A stretch of DNA of 64,000 bases from Jaapia argillacea MUCL 33604 (GCA_000697665.1 KL197710.1:2083036-2147035), one strand, 5' to 3'. Shown: positions 36,479 through 47,701, counted from the first letter of the stretch. Notes: generated by a model not told the origin, from the letters alone. Made by a program: numbers and translations.

Positions 36479-37210
36479 AGTGTATTAAAAACAAGCTGCT
36501 TCTGAACGGAGTTGTGGGCGCTGGTCGAGGGAGGAGAGGTAACAAAAGATAAGGCGAGTACTGGCCGAGGGTTCCAGAAGGATGAGCAAGCTTGGGCGAT
36601 GTCCGTGGGAATCAAGGTCTCGCATAGCCTCACACGCTTGGCAGCAGTTCGAGTTCGCCCTCCAGCCACTGGTCGAACGCTGTGTCCTGCCCCTTGTCAT
36701 CTTTCCCTTGTCCCACTATTACTACTATCTACTTTCGCTGGAGCCAGAAAACTCTCCCATGCTCCTAGTCCGGCCGCCATTCTCCGCGTTCCTCGCAGCC
36801 CACTCACATCGTCTTGCGTATTGCCTGTCTTAGCATTTGCGATCTATAAAACTGCCTTGGCTTCGTAACGTTTATACACTGGGATCAGAGATGCAGCACC
36901 ACTTGGCCCTATGTGGCTACTCCTAAGAGGGCTAGTCTGGCGAATATTTGAACGAACTCTCGTTGAGCTTGCTTTGAATCTTCAGCATCATCATCACCCA
37001 CGGTTCTTGCTCTAGTACGCAGTTGGCCATGTTGACCAAATGTTGACTCTGCGACGATCGCGTCAAAAGTTGAGAGTCTCCCTTGTGTGGGTTTCTGATT
37101 AATTCACGCTCCGCGGCGTTCAACCTTATTTACTCAATAATCATTCACTATAGCTACAAGGGCTGATGGAAAGGGCAATCAATCGAACGTATCGATAAAC
37201 TTCTGGGGTG
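36479..37210. other. Intergenic region, no defensible gene
   Basis: About 730 bases upstream of the SPF30 gene. Short open frames occur on both strands, among them a plus-strand one at 36512-36868, but none shows a domain or clear splice structure. Confidence 0.4.
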
Positions 37211-38172
37211 CTATTCACGTCCACTGGTCCCAGAGTCAACAGAGTGTCGCCTCATGGGTTGGACGTCCAGCGTCCGATGGTCGTACGAAACATCTTGTAC
37301 CCCAATTGTCTTCTGGAGACCCGCGTTCTGGAAAGGGGCAACTCGTTAGGACATCCTGATCTAAGGTCGTTATGGTGGGACTTACCGCTCGTTCAATCTC
37401 GAGTAGCTTCAGCTTCAGCTGCGAGAAGTCATGTTGCAGCCCGGCAACTATACTCTGCTCGCGTCGAGTTAGACGCCGTTGGAAACCGCACAGGCCGAAG
37501 CACTCACTTTCGCGGTCTTGGAATTCAGACCCCTGAAAGGCTCAAGCTTCTCGAAGGGTACAGGATAGAAACCGAGGCTAATCAACTGGGAATGCAATCG
37601 GTCGACATGTGCCTCGAGACTGGCGATGTAGATCGTCCGGCGGTGTGGCGCGCCCATAGTTGATCTAACCGTGGAAGAGAGATGAGCAAAAGTCTCAAAG
37701 GGGCCTGAGCGGTGACTTACAGTTCATGTGCCGAGAACAAGGTTTTCTCAAGTGCGTGGTTCCATATCCTTCGTCTCTTGGTGCCTTCCTTCTTCGCGTT
37801 AAGGCGAGCGTAGGGGTGTGCGATGTTGACTCGTGGATGGGGCTGTGCGAGATTACTGGGTCCCGTGTTGGATCGCGATTTGGGATAATCCTCTGCTTCG
37901 TCCTTCAGAACGAGACCAGAGAAAGACGGTAGTATAGAAGGAAGTTTGATGAGGGGGCGAGGGACATGAGAGTCGTAGTCTCTTTGAGCGTAAGAATGGT
38001 GGAGTTCCATTGGGAGTGGAGGAGAGGACGAAATCGACATATGCGACGAGGCATATGGAGAGGTTGAGCTGTATGGCACTCTGTTCATGGGAAAGTGATA
38101 TTGATCTGGTCGGTTGGTCATATTCGACTGGATGGAGGTGCAACCTGATCTTTGGAATGGAATACAGGCCAT
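37211..38172 (-). CDS. Fungus-specific coiled-coil protein, paralogue of the gene at 39562-40781
   Basis: Four exons encode about 265 residues. The first 120 are Pro/Ser/Tyr-rich (for example RVPYSSTSPYASSHM). The conserved part begins KRRRIWNHALEKTLFSAHEL, crosses an intron to TMGAPHRRTIYIASLEAHVD, RLHSQLISLGFYPVPFEKLE and FRGLNSKTAK, then SIVAGLQHDFSQLKLKLLEI and a short tail ending DSGTSGRE. The centre aligns without long gaps to the other protein: Y-I-x-S-L-E-x-x-V-x-x-L-x-x-Q, then RGL-N/S-S. Basic residues before a leucine-spaced helix resemble a bZIP layout, but the asparagine/arginine pattern of a true bZIP basic region is not seen. Start could be MACIPFQRS or the later MTNRPDQYH. DNA binding is only a guess. 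Confidence 0.7.
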
Positions 38173-39561
38173 CACGGTGAATACTGCTTTTTATATGTAC
38201 AGTGGGCTCTTCAACAAACCCTTGGCATTTTCACTCGCCGGCGGTCGGACGACTGAAATAACATGAGGATCTCAAAGTTAAGGTGTGTATTTGTGGGGCG
38301 ATCGGGTCTACGAGATCGGGGTGACATGGCCATCGACTGAACTTTCCTAATCCCGGGTCAATGAGGTCGAGAAACGAGTCCAGGAAATCCATTTTTGTAA
38401 GTAGCGGTGGCGAGATCGGGTCAGGTCATCGAATCTGATAATTCCTCCTTCAGAATCTTGAAACAAGGTGGTGAACCCCAGGTGAGCCGCAAATACAACG
38501 TGCCGGGCTTTACGATCTACTGGAGAGATGGAACTTGGATCTTCACTGATTTCATAAATCTCATTCAGATTGCCAGAGAGATCTTCCTTGTGCAGGATGC
38601 TACTCGCCACTTACGCAGGACGAGCCGTTTACTGGGGACATGTTTTTCCTCCGGGGCCGGGTGTTTGCGAACGTCAAACAGCAAGTCCCCGCATCGACGC
38701 TTAGTTGGTGACAAAAACAACCTTGTCTCCAAGAGCATACTCCGTGGTCATGCATCGTCATGCGAAAATAAGGCCATGGACGTGCCTGCGCAGCCCAGAG
38801 CGCTTGAATCCGAACCACTATTATCTGGAGTCCTTGTGACTTTCTACTCACCGTTCCCAAAATGGCAACTGAAGCACCCGATTCGAGATGTTGAGTTGCC
38901 GCTTTGGCAGTACGGCATGCTAGGAATCCAATCCTACAAAACGGCTCGTGCGATTCCAACGGACGCCTATACAGTCGTTCCCCTAGCGCTCCTCCTCCCT
39001 TGCCCGCCAACTTGCCATCTTCTGCCCGGGTGCGTCGCCCTCGGACGCACATCCCCTCCATCCATCCACGCCCATACTATATGCGCTCAAATGCAGGGCA
39101 CTCTCAAATACCTTTTGCCCAAGAAGTTTCTCGTTTGAGATACTAATGATTTCACCAGACATTCGGGAACAGGGTGTTTGATATGTCGGTGCAAAGTTCC
39201 CTATGTCCCTCCCTCGAACTCGGCAGGAGTGCACTCTGTCGGGGAACTCGGTGACTTTTGATGGACCAAGGCAGGCGAAGTGCAAGTGGAGATCGGCACC
39301 AGATCAGGAGGTAAACGCCACATCTCGCCCAGATTTTGTGCGTCCTTCGCTATCTGCTGTCACAAGTCGCCGGAGATTGCTTAAGATTCAAAGATGCTCT
39401 CGATCTGCGAGGATGGTGCTTCGGCATCTCCGGCTTTCGTCATTGCTGTATATCTCTCCTTCGCAAGGTCACCAAGCAATGGTATAAAGTGCGACGCAAA
39501 GTGACTTTAACTCCCCATCCCCGCCGAGTCACGACTACTTCCTACACCACATCTCCTTCAA
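38173..39561. other. Wide region between two divergent paralogues
   Basis: About 1.4 kb, the widest gap between outward-facing starts in the window. A 243-codon plus-strand open frame starts at 38407. On the minus strand, 38347-38610 has a protein-like stretch (ASSILHKEDLSGNLNEIYEI) and another in a different frame just upstream (RLFLSPTKRRCGDLLFDV). I could not join these by plausible introns. It may be a long regulatory region, a decayed gene, or an unresolved one. Confidence 0.35.
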
Positions 39562-40781
39562 TGAACTTATATCCTCCCTCTCACGATGCTCATCCGTTCG
39601 CAGAATGGCCTCCGAGTCAACAATATGATATGCTTACGGTACGTCCCCAGCCTCACTTGGTACGCTTCAACTCTTGCTCAACTCTTGTCAGCCTGAATGC
39701 TCCTCCTCCGAGGAAGACTACATCCCTTCGTCTCCCCCTTCCCCTCATTACCAAACCTCAACGTCTTACGCCCCGGTGTACTTCGCCGACCCGGCTCAAA
39801 ACATCACGCAGGCGTATCTACACTACGATATCCCTCCTCATCACGCCCCTCAATATGAATGGGGCCCACCAATGAGCGAAGTTTATCATTCTTCTCCCGT
39901 CACCCCCAGTTCACCCTGTGACTCCGAGCAACTCATATACCCTCCGTCAATACCTCTCCACCACCCCATCCCCGTCTCCTACCTGCCTCCGCTCTCCGCT
40001 TCCCCTGATTCGACCTCTGAATACGAGCCCTTTCCCGCCGAGAGCTCGTCAGTCCACACTATGGATAGGCTTCACTTCGAATATCAGAACTTGCCTGACT
40101 CTTACCTGGGAGACCGCTATCCTGCAGCGCCAGCCAACCTCTTCCCGACTCCCAGCGAGCTGCTCACTGAGATGTCTAGCCGCGAAGCTTCGCAGCGTGC
40201 TCAAGCTCAGATCGATGGATACGAATCTAATTCGCGGAAGCCCGAGTCTCAACGCAAGGCAAGACAGCGCGTCGTGGCCGAGACCATTGGCTTCACCCAG
40301 ACTGACCCGTTCGTTGTCTGCGTCCTCGTATACAAACGATGAATCTGACCAACATCTCACTGTAGAGATTCCATCTCGTCGCACGACAAGAAACGTTACT
40401 ACCTGGAGTCGTTGGAGCAATATGTTCTCTATCTCCAGGATCAATTTCGTTTACTAGAGCACACACCGGTCGCGCTTGAGCGAGTCTCGACTTATCGTGG
40501 GCTCAGCAGTCGATCTGTGAGGGTACGTTCCATCTTTCTATTCCAAGAGAAATTTGCCTGATATATGTTGCTGCAGACGTTACTGGTTCACATGGAAGGC
40601 GAGGTGAAGAAGGCTAACGACAAGACTTCTGAAGAAGAACGATTGGTAAATTTCCTCTCGATTTCAGAAATGATGTCCGACGCTCAAGTTCCGTTCACAG
40701 TTCGTCGACCTTCGAGATCAACTTGTGTCTCAGGAAGCGTCCGCTGCAGCTCAGCCGTTCCGGCGGTATTCTGCACCTTGA
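39562..40781 (+). CDS. Fungus-specific coiled-coil protein, paralogue of the gene at 37211-38172
   Basis: Five exons encode about 330 residues. A short first exon (MNLYPPSHDAHPFAEWPPSQ) joins a long Pro/Ser/Tyr-rich segment (PSSPPSPHYQTSTSYAPVY) with several acidic patches. The conserved part is ESQRKARQRVVAETIGFTQT, an intron, then SSHDKKRYYLESLEQYVLYL, DQFRLLEHTPVALERVSTYR, GLSSRSVRTLLVHMEGEVKK and EEERLFVDLRDQLV, ending FRRYSAP. This region matches the divergent gene in order and spacing (KK/RR-x-Y-x-x-SLE, V-x-x-L-x-x-Q, RGL-S-S). A predicted coiled coil or leucine-spaced helix lies there. The function is unknown; the composition of the N-terminal half is like that of transcription-factor activation regions (inference). 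The splice sites were confirmed by frame continuity. Confidence 0.75.
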
Positions 40782-41419
40782 TTTGCGATCAATGATTTCT
40801 CGTTTCTCGTTGAACGTCAATACACGTGTTGCCCAGAATCGTCATTTTCCACTTCCTTTAATTTATTCCAAGTCATTTTGTGCTTATCCTTGCTTAGAGT
40901 CGCTTGCATTCGTGTTATCGGGTTGTTATCGTCCACTCCGCCGCATTTTTCATTATCTCTGGTTCATTTCAACTCTGCATGTCAGGAACGGCAATATCAT
41001 AATGTCATTGTCAATAGTGTAAAGTCGTTGTACGTTAATTAATATGAGACCTACGCAGTGAACATTTGAACGCTCGGGACCTCGAGGGGGATGAGCGTAG
41101 ATGAGGGAGGACGGACACATGGCAACCGCCCTCCGTGCCAAGGCGGGTGTGATCATCGGGGCAGCCATGTGGCAGAGGCGAAGAAATTTCCGTTCCATCA
41201 ATCAACTATCTCACAAACGCATCTCTCAAAACCACATCTCTCCTTCTCTCCTTCCAACCTCGCTTCCTAGGTTTCCCATTGACAGAGTCGTCCTGTTGTT
41301 CTTTGAATTGATCGACTAGATTTTAGGCCTGCAACTTTCATCGTTTCACTACTCCGTTCTCCAAACGGATTCCCTCAAAGGATTCCTCCAATTCAATCGC
41401 CAATTACATTAGCAAAATC
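40782..41419. other. Intergenic region, 5' of eIF4E
   Basis: About 640 bases. The right half is pyrimidine-rich, as usual for strong fungal promoters. No gene is seen. Confidence 0.45.
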
Positions 41420-42565
41420 ATGACGTCCGTATCCTCCCTTCCTGGTCCTGCCCTCCAAGCCTCTAAAAACGCTCTGACGGCCGCATTGTCTGAAAACGAT
41501 ACATCTGACAGCGCTTCACCACCACCGCGCACCGAACAGACCGCCGCCGAGGATTCTTCCGAGCCCGGTGAGATCCAGGAGGTAGACATGCTGCAACAAG
41601 CGGAGACTCTCAAAACTGTTTTCAGTGATCCCCAGAACTTCAACGTCAAAGTATGTTTTCATGCCATTGAGGGTCAAGTTGATTTGTAAGGATGCTTTAG
41701 CTGACGAGTTATTCGTAGCACCCTCTCTATTCGCCTTGGACGTTGTGGTTTGATTCTCCTGCTACAAAGGGGCGAAATCTACCCCAGACACCGATATCAT
41801 CGTTCCCTCAAACTCCCGTTCCTCAGACTCCTGGAAACGTCGCTGCCGGAGGATGGATGGATGATATCAAGAGGGTGATCAGCTTTGATAGTGTCGAGGA
41901 GTTCTGGGGGTGGGTTTTTGTTCTTTGTGCCTTGTCGCGCCGGTTTTGACTTGCTTCAGGCTCTACAACAATATCGTCCCTCCATCACAGCTGCCTCAAA
42001 AGGCCAACTACTATTTATTCAAGGTTAGCTCGTTGTGTTACTACACCAGGAATGCAAACTGAACGTCAGTTTAGGAGGGTATCATTCCTGCATGGGAAGA
42101 TGAAGCAAACAAGAATGGTGGAAAATGGAGTATTCAATTGCCAAAGGATAAGAATCGTAACAACGTCGACAAGATGTGGCTCTACACGGTGTGCTCGTCT
42201 GTTCTTTCTTCCGTAGAATCTTACCCACGCATTCCCAGATGCTTGCTGCCATCGGCGAGACCTTCGACCCTGCGTTTGCCAACGCCGAGCCCACCGACAC
42301 ACGCGAGTCCCTTGTGACAGGCGTGATCGTCTCCACTCGACCTCAGTTCTACCGTATTTCCATCTGGACTCGACAGGCACCGCAGAGTGACGAAGACGTC
42401 AAATTGCGCGACCGAATAGAGGGTATCGGCAAGCATTTCAAGACAAGTGTGCTTCAATACTCTGAGTCGCAGAAGTTGGGAGGACCGTTGGCTACAGAGG
42501 TGGAATTCTTGTCACACAAGGACTCGGAAAAGAAGGGCAAGGCTGCGAGGAAAATCGTTGTCTAG
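41420..42565 (+). CDS. mRNA cap-binding translation initiation factor eIF4E
   Basis: Binds the m7G cap and brings eIF4G to mRNA. Exon 1 encodes a 77-residue acidic, Ser-rich extension ending DPQNFNVK. The core follows: HPLYSPWTLWFD, GGWMDDIKRVISFDSVEEFW, LYNNIVPPSQLPQKANYYLF, KEGIIPAWEDEANKNGGKWS (with the cap-binding W-E pair), VDKMWLYTMLAAIGETF, VTGVIVSTRPQFYRISIWTR and a tail ending ARKIVV. An extra loop of about 25 residues (GRNLPQTPISSFPQTPVPQT) sits between the first two strands, beside the first cap-stacking tryptophan. Other landmarks have normal spacing. Family identity is certain; whether it is the main eIF4E or a class II/4EHP-like form needs a tree. Confidence 0.92.
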
Positions 42566-42956
42566 AGTTGTTGAGCAGACGATGGGTTGTGAAGGTGGAC
42601 GTATTTTTTTATTGATCTGAGATGTAGTTTGGTGGTACGAGTGCTCCGTCCTTCCCCCTCTTGTCGTGTATTCTATGTTGCATGATGCTGTGTTTTCAAG
42701 CTAATCGCTGTTTTTTATCCCGTTGCCGTGTTCCTGGTGGTCCCTGCGGCAAAGTCTCATGAACTCCGGAAGTCGTCGAAGCGAGTGTGGCTGTGCAGTG
42801 TGGCGATGACGTATGACAGTGGACCTTGTTATCCCGCTTGGCGCAGTTCTAATCCCTCTGCCCAGTGCCCTAACGATTTCCCTTATATACTGACCACCAT
42901 ATCGATTTTAGCAACAGAACTAGATTCCCCCTTCTCTCCCACCGATACCATCCAAG
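42566..42956. other. Intergenic region between eIF4E and the eisosome gene
   Basis: About 390 bases containing the eIF4E 3' end and the promoter of the next gene. No coding sequence is seen. Confidence 0.45.
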
Positions 42957-44763
42957 ATGTCCAATTTTCTTTCACAAATGGCTGACAAGGCTCAGGCTGC
43001 ACTACAATCTACCCCCCTTGGGCCACATATCCCTGGTCGTCCTACCAGCCCCGCTGGTCGTGACGGTGGAGGATCGCAGCAAGGAGGTGGTAGGAGAAAC
43101 TATGCATTGGAGTCATTCCAGCATCAGTTCAGGACCCTTCAGCAACAATACGGGTGAGTATCCGAACTTTCGCAAGTGATGGATCTATGATTGATTAAAC
43201 CATTTCTGTTACATTTAGATCTGCTACCCCCATCCAGAAGCTGATAACTACTTCCAAAGGGCTCGCCATCGATTTCGACGGCGCTTCCAGTGATTCAAAG
43301 GCTCAGAGCAAGGAGTTGTATACTTGGGGTCAATCTGAAGATCCTGACCTCAAGGATGGTACGCACGTTCCATGTCTCATTGGTCACCCTGATTCTGATT
43401 GACCTTCTAGTGTCCGATCGGCTTGCGTGGTTAAACTTTATCCAGGGAACTCTTGCTAGTTCTCTTGCCGCAAAGCTGGACGCGGCTCGTACGCCTCTCA
43501 AGGGCCTCAGAGATGCTGAAGCTGGTCTGCTCCCTCGTCGTAACATTCGTAATGGAATGCAACTGCAGATCTCTAGGATAGAGCACGAGCAGGCTAAAGG
43601 AATGGAAGCGAGGATTGGCCAGCTGAGGGAGCAGCTCAAGAAGGCGGAGCTCGAAGACGAACCCTTGGAACGCGAAATTGATATTTTGAAGAGGAAGGCA
43701 CTTCGTGAAAGCGAAGCGATCAAGTGGGAGGCGTTGAGAGAGGTATGATATTTCTCTTTCAGTGTCGTTGACTTTTACTGATGTTTCTGCCATCTAGTAC
43801 GGGGAGAAACTCGCCCTTCTTGCTCAGACATCACAGCTCGTCATTTCTGCGCTACCATCACTTCCCCCCTCCGCTTCCCAGCCATACGATGGGGCTGATA
43901 AGACTGCCGCCGCTAGAGCCAGCTTGCAGCGAGCACTCGACAATTACAAGACCGGCCACATCAATCTCCCTACCCCAGACAACGCATCCGACCTAAGTAG
44001 ATCTGATACTCGCAGCTTTGGTGACAGCCACAGGGATGAGCTCTCAAGTATTCATTCTGGAGACGCCTCCACCATCTACTCGCCTGGTATTCCCGTGACC
44101 CCACCTCCGACCGAGAAGCCACTCCCTGGTGCGACGTACCATGACGCTCCCACCAAACCTCCTTATGACGCTCCCGCCCAATCCACCGATTCCATCAAGT
44201 CTGGATCTGTCCCGGCCTCCGCTCCCCAGGTTACTTCACCTCCGTTGAACCCAGCGAACCTGAATCAAGCGCCGGCACCCATTCCCATCTCGTCACCTGC
44301 TGCTGTTTCTCCGTCGGTGCCTGCAGATCCTGCCAATCCTTCTGTGCAAGTACCATCAGTGACTCCCACTGTTGCAGAGACTGGGGTACCAGTCACTGCA
44401 GGGGCTGATGGTCCCGGACCCGCCAGTGGATCACTTCGCGATCTCAGGTCACCCTCTACTGGTCCGGCCCCCGGCCCCACCGTGAACCAGCCAGGATACG
44501 GCTCACCCGCCGCTGCTGCTCAGGTCCCTCACCATGAAAGTGCTGAGGAAGAGAAAGCAAGGCTTGCCAGGGAAGAGAGGGAGAGGATTTTGAACCAGGA
44601 ACAGCCACCTGCCCCTCCGGCCCACGAGAGTGCTGAGGACGAGAAGAAGAGGTTGGAGAGGGAGGAGAGGGAGAGAATTTTGAACTCTAACCAGCCCACA
44701 CACGGGGGTGATGATGCCGGACCTCAAGGTGGTGATGACTTGCCTCCATATCAGGATTTGTAG
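42957..44763 (+). CDS. PIL1: Eisosome core component, Pil1/Lsp1 family BAR protein
   Basis: Plasma-membrane BAR-domain protein that builds eisosomes and shapes membrane furrows. The N-terminal segment (MSNFLSQMADKAQAAL) and NYALESFQHQFRTLQQQYG precede the BAR core: SATPIQKLITTSKGLAIDFD, SEDPDLKDVSDRLAWLNFIQ, GTLASSLAAKLDAARTPLKG, RRNIRNGMQLQISRIEHEQA and EREIDILKRKALRESEAIKW. Phosphorylatable Ser/Thr abound after the core. The C-terminal 280 residues are Pro/Ala/Ser-rich and unusually long compared with yeast Pil1. They end with a two-unit repeat listed separately and DDLPPYQDL. Introns are few and short. Identity is firm. Confidence 0.93.
44533..44700 (+). repeat. Two 30-residue repeats in the eisosome protein tail
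   Basis: Both units begin HESAE, continue with E/DEK-x-RL-x-REERERILN and then a Pro/Gln-rich part. Unit 1 spans 44533-44622, unit 2 starts at 44623. They would form short charged helices separated by flexible linkers, and point to a recent in-frame duplication. Confidence 0.8.
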
Positions 44764-45163
44764 GTGTGGGATAGAAGGGGATAAGAATGGACAGCGACGT
44801 GTGGTGCCTGTGGTGGACTTCGGCCGAAGCAGGTTCGTTGGATTTTGAACGAAATTTGTATCTCATGCCATAGTATCCAATGTAATTGTATTGTCTTGAA
44901 TGCGAGTATGCGACGTGCTCTGAGGGCTGAGGGCTGAGCCACCGACAGCGAAAGTTGTTGCGAGATAACGGCGCTGCCACATGGGAAAGTTATCAGATAA
45001 CGAATACATGACGAATCCACATCGGCTTGGGCTCCAACACTTTTTCCCCGGACAAGTTCCCGACATTCGGAATATCTGCAGCTCTCTTCCGCAACGTCGT
45101 CGACTCGACAACTACGGCCTGCTAATATCCTGCTCACCGTCTTCGCTGGCCGCCACAACAAAA
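44764..45163. other. Intergenic region
   Basis: About 400 bases between two plus-strand genes; no coding sequence is seen. Confidence 0.45.
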
Positions 45164-46354
45164 ATGGAGTCATTTCAGGCAAAACTGGTCGCTGCAGCGA
45201 CTGGATCGACCTTGACGGCTCTCACAAGTAAGCCCATCCTCCCTCTCGACCACGAACTTAGGTCAATATGCCCCTTCAGTGACTCCTTTCGACGTTGTTA
45301 AGACACGACTGCAGACACAACCCGCTCGTCCGCCTCCACAGTTGTTTCCTCGCCCTCCTCCAAACACATGCTGCCAACCTGCTCATATGCCTTGTGTCAG
45401 AAATATGTCGTCTCTGGCGCGACCACTTGTCGCAGAAGAGCTTGTATGCGTATGGGATCATGGCGTGTTCAGAACCGAACGGGTGAACGGGTTTTATGAC
45501 GCTGTGAAGCATGTCTGGCGAGCAGAAGGTGTCGCGGGATTGTGGAAGGGAGCGGGCACGACACTGTGAGTCAACTACCGTCGATCAACCAGCCGTACAG
45601 TAATAACGTGAATCCGCTCTTTCAGACTGATCGGTGTACCGTCATCAACGTGCTATATGCTTGCCTATGACACCCTGTTACACACCGTTCTTCCCCCCTT
45701 ACTACCAACACCCGCATTCACGCCCCTTCTAGCCGGTATCATTGCACGATCATCACTGGCAACCGCACTTTCCCCCCTTGAACTCATCCGAACAAATCTC
45801 CAGTCAACACCCCTCACGCCCGAAAATCCTCACACACTTCGATCCGTACTTACTTCTGTTCGAGGTCTTGTTCGAGACCACGGAGTGCGACACTTATGGA
45901 GGGGTTTAGGCCCCACCTTGTGGCGAGACGTACCGTTTAGTGGACTTTACTGGGCGAGCTACGAGTGGTGGAAAGGAAACTTTGAGAGGAGGGGTCATTC
46001 TGGTCCACCCATATCGTTCGTCAGTGGTGCTATCAGCGGGATTAGCGCAGCCCTTGTCACCTCACCGTTTGACATGCTGAAAACAAGAAGACAAGCCCTG
46101 CTGATGTCAGGATCTGGAGGCTCCGCTGTATCTTCTACTTTCCCCCTCATCGCACAGGTGATCCGGACCGAAGGAGTGTCAGCGTTGTTCGCAGGAATCG
46201 GCCCTCGAATGGCAAAAATTGCACCAGCGTGTGGTATCATGATTTCATGCTACGAGGTCAGTTCCTTCCCCTAGATTCTCTGTTTGTAGCCTTGCTCACA
46301 ACGTGGGCACTTAAGGGCATCGGAAAATTCCTCGTCAAGAGGGACTCGGACTGA
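45164..46354 (+). CDS. MTM1: Mitochondrial inner-membrane carrier, MTM1 / SLC25A39-40 type
   Basis: Mitochondrial carrier family protein. Members of this branch are linked to manganese loading of SOD2, glutathione import and pyridoxal phosphate supply. All three repeat signatures are seen: TPFDVVKTRLQTQP, SPLELIRTNLQSTP and SPFDMLKTRRQALL. The long loop after the first signature, rich in Pro and Cys (PPPNTCCQPAHMPC), is characteristic of this branch. Other landmarks are GFYDAVKHVWRAEGVAGLWK, LIGVPSSTCYMLAYDTL, HLWRGLGPTLWRDVPFSGLY and LFAGIGPRMAKIAPACGIMI. The last exon encodes GIGKFLVKRDSD. The CxxC-like pairs in the first loop could bind metal or an Fe-S cluster (known in the human homologue). 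The start lies at MESFQAKLVAAATGS, directly before helix 1. Confidence 0.9.
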
Positions 46355-46490
46355 ATCCGGACCTATTTTCATCATACTCTTTCAGAGGCACCCAGGGAGC
46401 TTCACATTACTAGACCACATCATTGTACTGAACTTGAATAATCACATCGCTCCCCACTGCTGATAATAGCCACGTCGCCCGTAACGTGAG

Positions 46491-47597
46491 TCAACCAAGA
46501 CGGTTAAGCTGTCTCTTGGCCGAAGTAAGCTTGCCCCCAACATTATCAACATCGTTCGATAAGTCGTCAAGCAACTCGTTCTGTTCTGAAATCTCCTGCC
46601 CAATGGCGATGCCAAGGTGTTTCTGCCGTTGCAGAATCGCAGACAGCTGCGATAACTGGGAGTCCTGTTGGGCCATCCTGACCTCTTGGAGCTGGAAAAC
46701 GCCTTGGTTATCTAGCGGCCTCGTCTCCTCAGTCTCCTTCGGTTGCACCGCAGCACCGAATACACGTGTGACTGGTTTCGTTTGACTCCAAGGTGATGCC
46801 GAGGATTGGAGCAGGGCGGCTCGGTCGGATTCTGCAGGAGGATTTCGAGCAGCTGATGACATTCCCGCTGACGCTTGCCCACGGGAAGTTTGCCGAGCAA
46901 CAGTGACCATCTTCGCCAGCTTTTCACAATCATCCTGCAATCGTGCAACCATATCCGTCCGACGCTGCAACTCTCCCTGACTCATCCCACCCATCCCTAA
47001 AGTCTCCAGACCCGCCGCCAACACCCCAGACCTCGTCAATATGGCGGCCAGTTTCTTCTTCGCGTGTACGTTCGATGTATGGGAGGCGGAGACGTCACCT
47101 CGGTCTGAGAGTGCATCGCGTTTGTTGATGTCAGCCCGGACGTCACGTATTCGTGCTTGGAGGTCCGTATGTTCGTCTAGCCACGAAGATGAGGTGAATT
47201 GCGAAGGTCCTAGAGCCCCGCCCTCAACCCCACCCTGCCTTCCGACAGGTACACCCAAGAAATCTCGGAATGCAAAGCTGTCTCTCCACTTATCCTCCTT
47301 AGCACTGACTATTGCCCGGAGATAAGTCTCCAATCCAACTCTCCTCTCCTCTATTAAACCCGCATTATTACGAGTTTTGAGTAAGAGAGAGAACGAGTGT
47401 TTCGGTGGGAGAGTGGTAGGAGGTGGAGACCCAGTTGACTTGGTAATCTCGGCGTGAAGGTCAACGAATTCCGAGTATCGTCTCCACATCTGCCATGATC
47501 GTACAGATGCTTGGATTTCTATGCGGTATACGACATGCGTCTTGGGTTCGTATCGTTCTTCGTGGCCGCGAACGTAGACAGCTTGGATGGCGGTCAT
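46491..47597 (-). CDS. VAM7: Vam7-like vacuolar SNARE with PX domain
   Basis: Soluble Qc-SNARE for vacuole fusion. A single exon encodes 368 residues. The PX domain occupies about residues 1-120: HVVYRIEIQASVRSWQMW, RRYSEFVDLHAEI (the phosphoinositide-binding RRYSEF), PPKHSFSLLLKTRN, ERRVGLETYLRAIVS and FRDFLGVPVG. A middle region (RTDMVARLQDDCEKLAKMV) and a flexible part lead to the SNARE motif: VRMAQQDSQLSQLSAILQRQ, KHLGIAIGQEISEQNELLDD, LSNDVDNVGGKLTSAK. The zero-layer glutamine lies in IGQEISEQ. There is no C-terminal membrane anchor, as in Vam7. It is unusual in this region for having no intron. Confidence 0.92.
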   Translation of the reverse strand: MTAIQAVYVRGHEERYEPKTHVVYRIEIQASVRSWQMWRRYSEFVDLHAEITKSTGSPPPTTLPPKHSFSLLLKTRNNAGLIEERRVGLETYLRAIVSAKEDKWRDSFAFRDFLGVPVGRQGGVEGGALGPSQFTSSSWLDEHTDLQARIRDVRADINKRDALSDRGDVSASHTSNVHAKKKLAAILTRSGVLAAGLETLGMGGMSQGELQRRTDMVARLQDDCEKLAKMVTVARQTSRGQASAGMSSAARNPPAESDRAALLQSSASPWSQTKPVTRVFGAAVQPKETEETRPLDNQGVFQLQEVRMAQQDSQLSQLSAILQRQKHLGIAIGQEISEQNELLDDLSNDVDNVGGKLTSAKRQLNRLG

Positions 47598-47701
47598 TGC
47601 ACGAGAGAAAAGGAAAGGTGATTGTCCACACGCAGCGCATCACCGCGAAAGGCAAAACGTCATTTCCAGTGCGATTTGTCGGGAGCAACCAGGATTGTCA
47701 A

